Positions 3,411 to 5,836 of a stretch of 5,836 nt of DNA are shown here, piece by piece. The stretch is taken from the NCBI GenBank assembly GCA_003645735.1, contig QNBQ01000133.1:1-5836 (forward strand), written 5' to 3'. Both the position numbers and the translations under genes were made by a program. The notes beneath the pieces were generated by a model, which was not told the DNA's origin, did not search any database, and saw only the letters and a list, made by a program, of their open reading frames with translations. Position 1 is the stretch's first letter; each line of letters starts with the position of its first letter. Origin of the DNA: Candidatus Poribacteria bacterium. Lineage in GTDB: Bacteria; Poribacteria; WGA-4E; B28-G17.

Positions 3411-5836
3411 TCACACCTCCGTCAAGGCTGCCCTGATCATCTCCGATATCTGATCCCTCTTGAACCCCCTGAGCTGCGCGGCGCCGGAGGGGCAGGCCGC
3501 GGCGCAGGTGCCGCACCCTTTGCAGAGCGCCTCGTTGACGACCGCCACGCGCCTCTCCCGATCGACGCTTATGGCGCCGTAGGGGCAAAGCGCTTCACAG
3601 ATGCCGCATCCGCCGCAGATATCCTCATTCACCTCGCAAACGATCCCCTCCGCTACCAGGAAATCCTTGACCAACACGGCGGCCGCCCGCGACGCCGCCG
3701 CCTTCGCCTGGGCGATGCTCTCGGAGATCGACTTGGGCGCGTGGGCCGTCCCGCACAGGAAAACCCCGTCGGTTGCGAACTCAACGGGGCGGAGCTTGAC
3801 GTGCGCCTCCAGGAAGAAGCCGTCCTCGTTCAACGGCACCTTGTAAAGCGTGGCCAGCTCCTTGGCGCTTTCGGGCGGAACCATCGGCACGCTCAACGCG
3901 ATGATATCCGCGTCGATCGCCACCTCCTCGCCCAGCACCGGATCCCTCAGCTCGACCCTCAACAGATGCCTGCCGTCCCTCTTGACCTGGCTCACCCTCG
4001 GTTTGTCCTCCGGGTCGTATCGCAGGAAGACGACCCCCTTCTCCCTCGCCTCGCGGTAGAACAGCTCGTAGAAGCCGTAGGTTCTGATGTCGCGGTAGAG
4101 GATGTAGATGTTCATCTCGGGCTTCAGCTCCTTGAGCTTCAGGGCGTTCTTGATCGCCTGGTTGCAACAGACCTTGCTGCAGTAGGGCCGCTCGGCGTCG
4201 CGCGAGCCGACGCACAGGATCATCACGAGGGTATCGCAATCAACTACGTCGGGGTTACGCTTCGCGATCTCCTCCTCAAGCTCCAGCTGGGTCAGCACCC
4301 TCGGATCCTTCCCGTAGAGGTATTCCCTGGGCTTGTATTCCTCAGCGCCGGTGGCGATGATCGTCACCCCGTGCTCTATCCTCTCGACCGATCTGCCGCG
4401 GTATCTCATTATCTCGGTCGTGAAGTTGCCGACGTATCCGTAGGCGTCCACGATGTAGGCGTGGGTGTAGACCCTGATGAGCGGGTGTTCCTCGACCCGT
4501 TTTATCAGGTCGTCCAGGAAAGCTCTCACGTCGGCGCCTTCGATCGTCTCGTGTATCCTCCTGGCCATGCCGCCCAGCTCGCCGCTCCTTTCGACCAGGT
4601 GCACCTCGAACCCCTGATCGGCCAGCGTCAGCGCCGCGGTCATGCCGGCCACCCCGCCGCCTATCACCAGAGCCGATTTTTTAACCGGTATCGTCGGCGG
4701 CTTCAGCGGCTCCTTTAGCCTCGCTTTATAAACCGCCATCTTCACCAGATCCTTCGCCTTCTCCGTCGCACGCTTAGGATCGTTCATGTGCACCCAGGAG
4801 CACTGATCGCGGATGTTGACCATCTCGAGCAGATACTTGTTCAGCCCGGCCTCCCTTATCGTCTCCTGGAAGAGCGGCTCGTGCGTCCTGGGGGAGCAGG
4901 AGGCGATGACCACCCTGTTCAGGTTGTGCTCCCTGATCTTCTCCTTTATCCGCTCCTGGGTATCTTGGGAGCAGGTGTAGAGGTTGTCCTCGGCGTAGAC
5001 GACGTTCGGCAGGGTCTTGGCGAACTCCACCACCTCCGGCACGTTCACCACGCCGCCTATGTTGATGCCGCAGTGGCAGACGAACACACCTATCCTCGGC
5101 TCCTCACCGCTCACGTCCCTCTCCGGCGGGTACTCCTTTTCGACCGTCATGCTCTTCCTGGCGGGCGAAAGCAGGACCGATGCGCTCCCCGCCGCCCCGC
5201 TCGCCCCCATCACCGTCTCGGGGATATCTTTGGGGCCGGAGAACGCGCCGCAGACGAACAGGCCGGGTTTGGAGGTCTCCACGGGCGCCAGCGGATCGGT
5301 CTGGCAGAAGCCGTAGGGGTTCAGCTGGACGCCCAGCTTCTTGGCGAGCTTGACCACATCCTCCGACGGCTCGAACCCGACGGACAGAACCACCAGGTCG
5401 AACGCCCTCCTCTTGGGAACCCCGCTTTCGTCCACGTATTTGAGTATCAGCTCGCCGGCATCGTTCCTCTCGACCTCATATACCCTTCCCCTCACCAGCT
5501 CCACGCCTTCCCTCACGGCGCGCTCGCAGAACTTGTCGAAATCCTTCCCCTGAGTCCTCATGTCCATGAAGAAGATCGTCTCCTCAAGCTCGTGCGGCAC
5601 GTGTTCCCTGGCGACCATCGCCTGTTTTATCGCGTAGGTGCAGCAGACGGTCGAGCAATACTCGCGGTTACAGCTAGCGTCCCTCGACCCGACGCACTGT
5701 ATCCAGGCGATCCTCCTGGGCGGTCTGCCGTCGGACGGCCTGACCAGATGTCCTCCATATGGGCCGGAGGCGGAGAGCATCCTCTCGAACTCGATGCTGG
5801 TGACCACATCGGGGTATCTCCTGTAGCCGAGGTGGG
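3411..5836 (-). CDS. hdrA: Tandem-module HdrA: FAD/iron-sulfur subunit of a heterodisulfide-reductase-like bifurcating complex (5' end outside window)
   Basis: The frame is open to the right edge; 807 residues are visible, already longer than single-module HdrA (about 650). The GTG at 5807 is internal because upstream codons read GYRRYPD, family sequence. Residues about 1-215 are the end of a first HdrA module: VRPSDG, then QCVGSRD with C47, C55, C60 and CC64-65, and a closing FVCGAFSGPKDIPETV flavin motif. At about 245 a second, complete module begins: VFVCHCGINIGGVV (C253, C255), further Cys at 288, 313 and 345, FAD Rossmann loop GGGVAG (392-397) with E415, second CVGSRD insertion with C541, C552 and CC556-557, and FLCGTAHAPKSISESI. 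The C-terminus is a two-cluster ferredoxin, CGGCGICEALCP (740-750) and CKGCGTCAAACP (771-781). HdrA accepts electrons from MvhD and splits them between ferredoxin and the HdrBC branch. Long two-module HdrA proteins occur in anaerobic bacteria (sulfate reducers, BamE-like proteins). HdrB and HdrC are not in view. Confidence 0.95.
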   Translation of the reverse strand, partial: HLGYRRYPDVVTSIEFERMLSASGPYGGHLVRPSDGRPPRRIAWIQCVGSRDASCNREYCSTVCCTYAIKQAMVAREHVPHELEETIFFMDMRTQGKDFDKFCERAVREGVELVRGRVYEVERNDAGELILKYVDESGVPKRRAFDLVVLSVGFEPSEDVVKLAKKLGVQLNPYGFCQTDPLAPVETSKPGLFVCGAFSGPKDIPETVMGASGAAGSASVLLSPARKSMTVEKEYPPERDVSGEEPRIGVFVCHCGINIGGVVNVPEVVEFAKTLPNVVYAEDNLYTCSQDTQERIKEKIREHNLNRVVIASCSPRTHEPLFQETIREAGLNKYLLEMVNIRDQCSWVHMNDPKRATEKAKDLVKMAVYKARLKEPLKPPTIPVKKSALVIGGGVAGMTAALTLADQGFEVHLVERSGELGGMARRIHETIEGADVRAFLDDLIKRVEEHPLIRVYTHAYIVDAYGYVGNFTTEIMRYRGRSVERIEHGVTIIATGAEEYKPREYLYGKDPRVLTQLELEEEIAKRNPDVVDCDTLVMILCVGSRDAERPYCSKVCCNQAIKNALKLKELKPEMNIYILYRDIRTYGFYELFYREAREKGVVFLRYDPEDKPRVSQVKRDGRHLLRVELRDPVLGEEVAIDADIIALSVPMVPPESAKELATLYKVPLNEDGFFLEAHVKLRPVEFATDGVFLCGTAHAPKSISESIAQAKAAASRAAAVLVKDFLVAEGIVCEVNEDICGGCGICEALCPYGAISVDRERRVAVVNEALCKGCGTCAAACPSGAAQLRGFKRDQISEMIRAALTEV
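3415..3420 (-). promoter_or_regulatory. Shine-Dalgarno site of mvhD within the 3' end of hdrA
   Basis: GGAGGT on the minus strand, 8 nt before the mvhD ATG. The hdrA stop codon (TGA, 3411-3413) lies in the spacer, so ribosomes ending hdrA cover the site; coupling of HdrA and MvhD synthesis is inferred. Confidence 0.75.

Noticed and set aside
3381..4718. Long open frame (445 codons) on the + strand opposite hdrA
   Set aside because: It is the antisense shadow of hdrA in GC-rich DNA; the product is a featureless Leu/Arg/His/Asp-rich string with no domain, while the minus-strand frame has clear family motifs throughout.
5807..5809. Start of hdrA at the GTG/ATG near 5807-5809
   Set aside because: The GTG is in frame but preceded by in-frame family sequence (GYRRYPD) to the window edge, and the ATG at 5809 is out of frame; the true start lies outside.

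Overview
The window looks like a piece of a bacterial genome or MAG contig. The best lineage clue is the C-terminal sorting-type domain of the left-hand gene (NYPNPFNPETWIPFQL, then AAYWDGR, SGVYFY, AGDF and RRMVIL). In my knowledge this wording is characteristic of Candidatus Poribacteria and relatives. The assignment is inferred from family recall and was not searched.

Layout. Positions 1-489 (+) hold the 3' end of a gene for a large secreted or surface protein, cut by the left edge. Positions 490-547 are a short intergenic space between converging genes, with a strong GC-rich hairpin that may terminate one or both transcripts. From 548 to the right edge everything lies on the minus strand in one tightly packed operon, read right to left: hdrA (3411 to beyond 5836, 5' end missing), mvhD (2987-3406), mvhG (2013-2990) and mvhA (548-2008). 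Junctions are a 4-nt gap, an ATGA overlap and a 4-nt gap, with Shine-Dalgarno sequences inside the preceding genes, so translation is probably coupled. No promoter is visible because the operon starts off the right edge. There are no RNA genes, CRISPR arrays or insertion sequences.

Function. mvhA and mvhG encode the large and small subunits of a group 3c (F420-non-reducing, Mvh-type) cytoplasmic [NiFe] hydrogenase. MvhD carries electrons from it to HdrA, the FAD iron-sulfur protein that performs flavin-based electron bifurcation in heterodisulfide reductase complexes. Together they suggest H2 oxidation or evolution coupled to ferredoxin and a second acceptor. HdrB, HdrC and the polyferredoxin MvhB are not in the window. 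HdrB/HdrC may lie upstream, to the right, but MvhB is not in its usual place after mvhA.

Most notable points: HdrA is a tandem fusion of two HdrA-type flavin modules; mvhD contains a 34-bp near-perfect palindrome (two 16-bp arms) exactly over its conserved Cys loop, together with two shorter inverted repeats; and this energy module sits beside a Poribacteria-type secreted protein gene. The gene families themselves are known; I see no wholly new system here.
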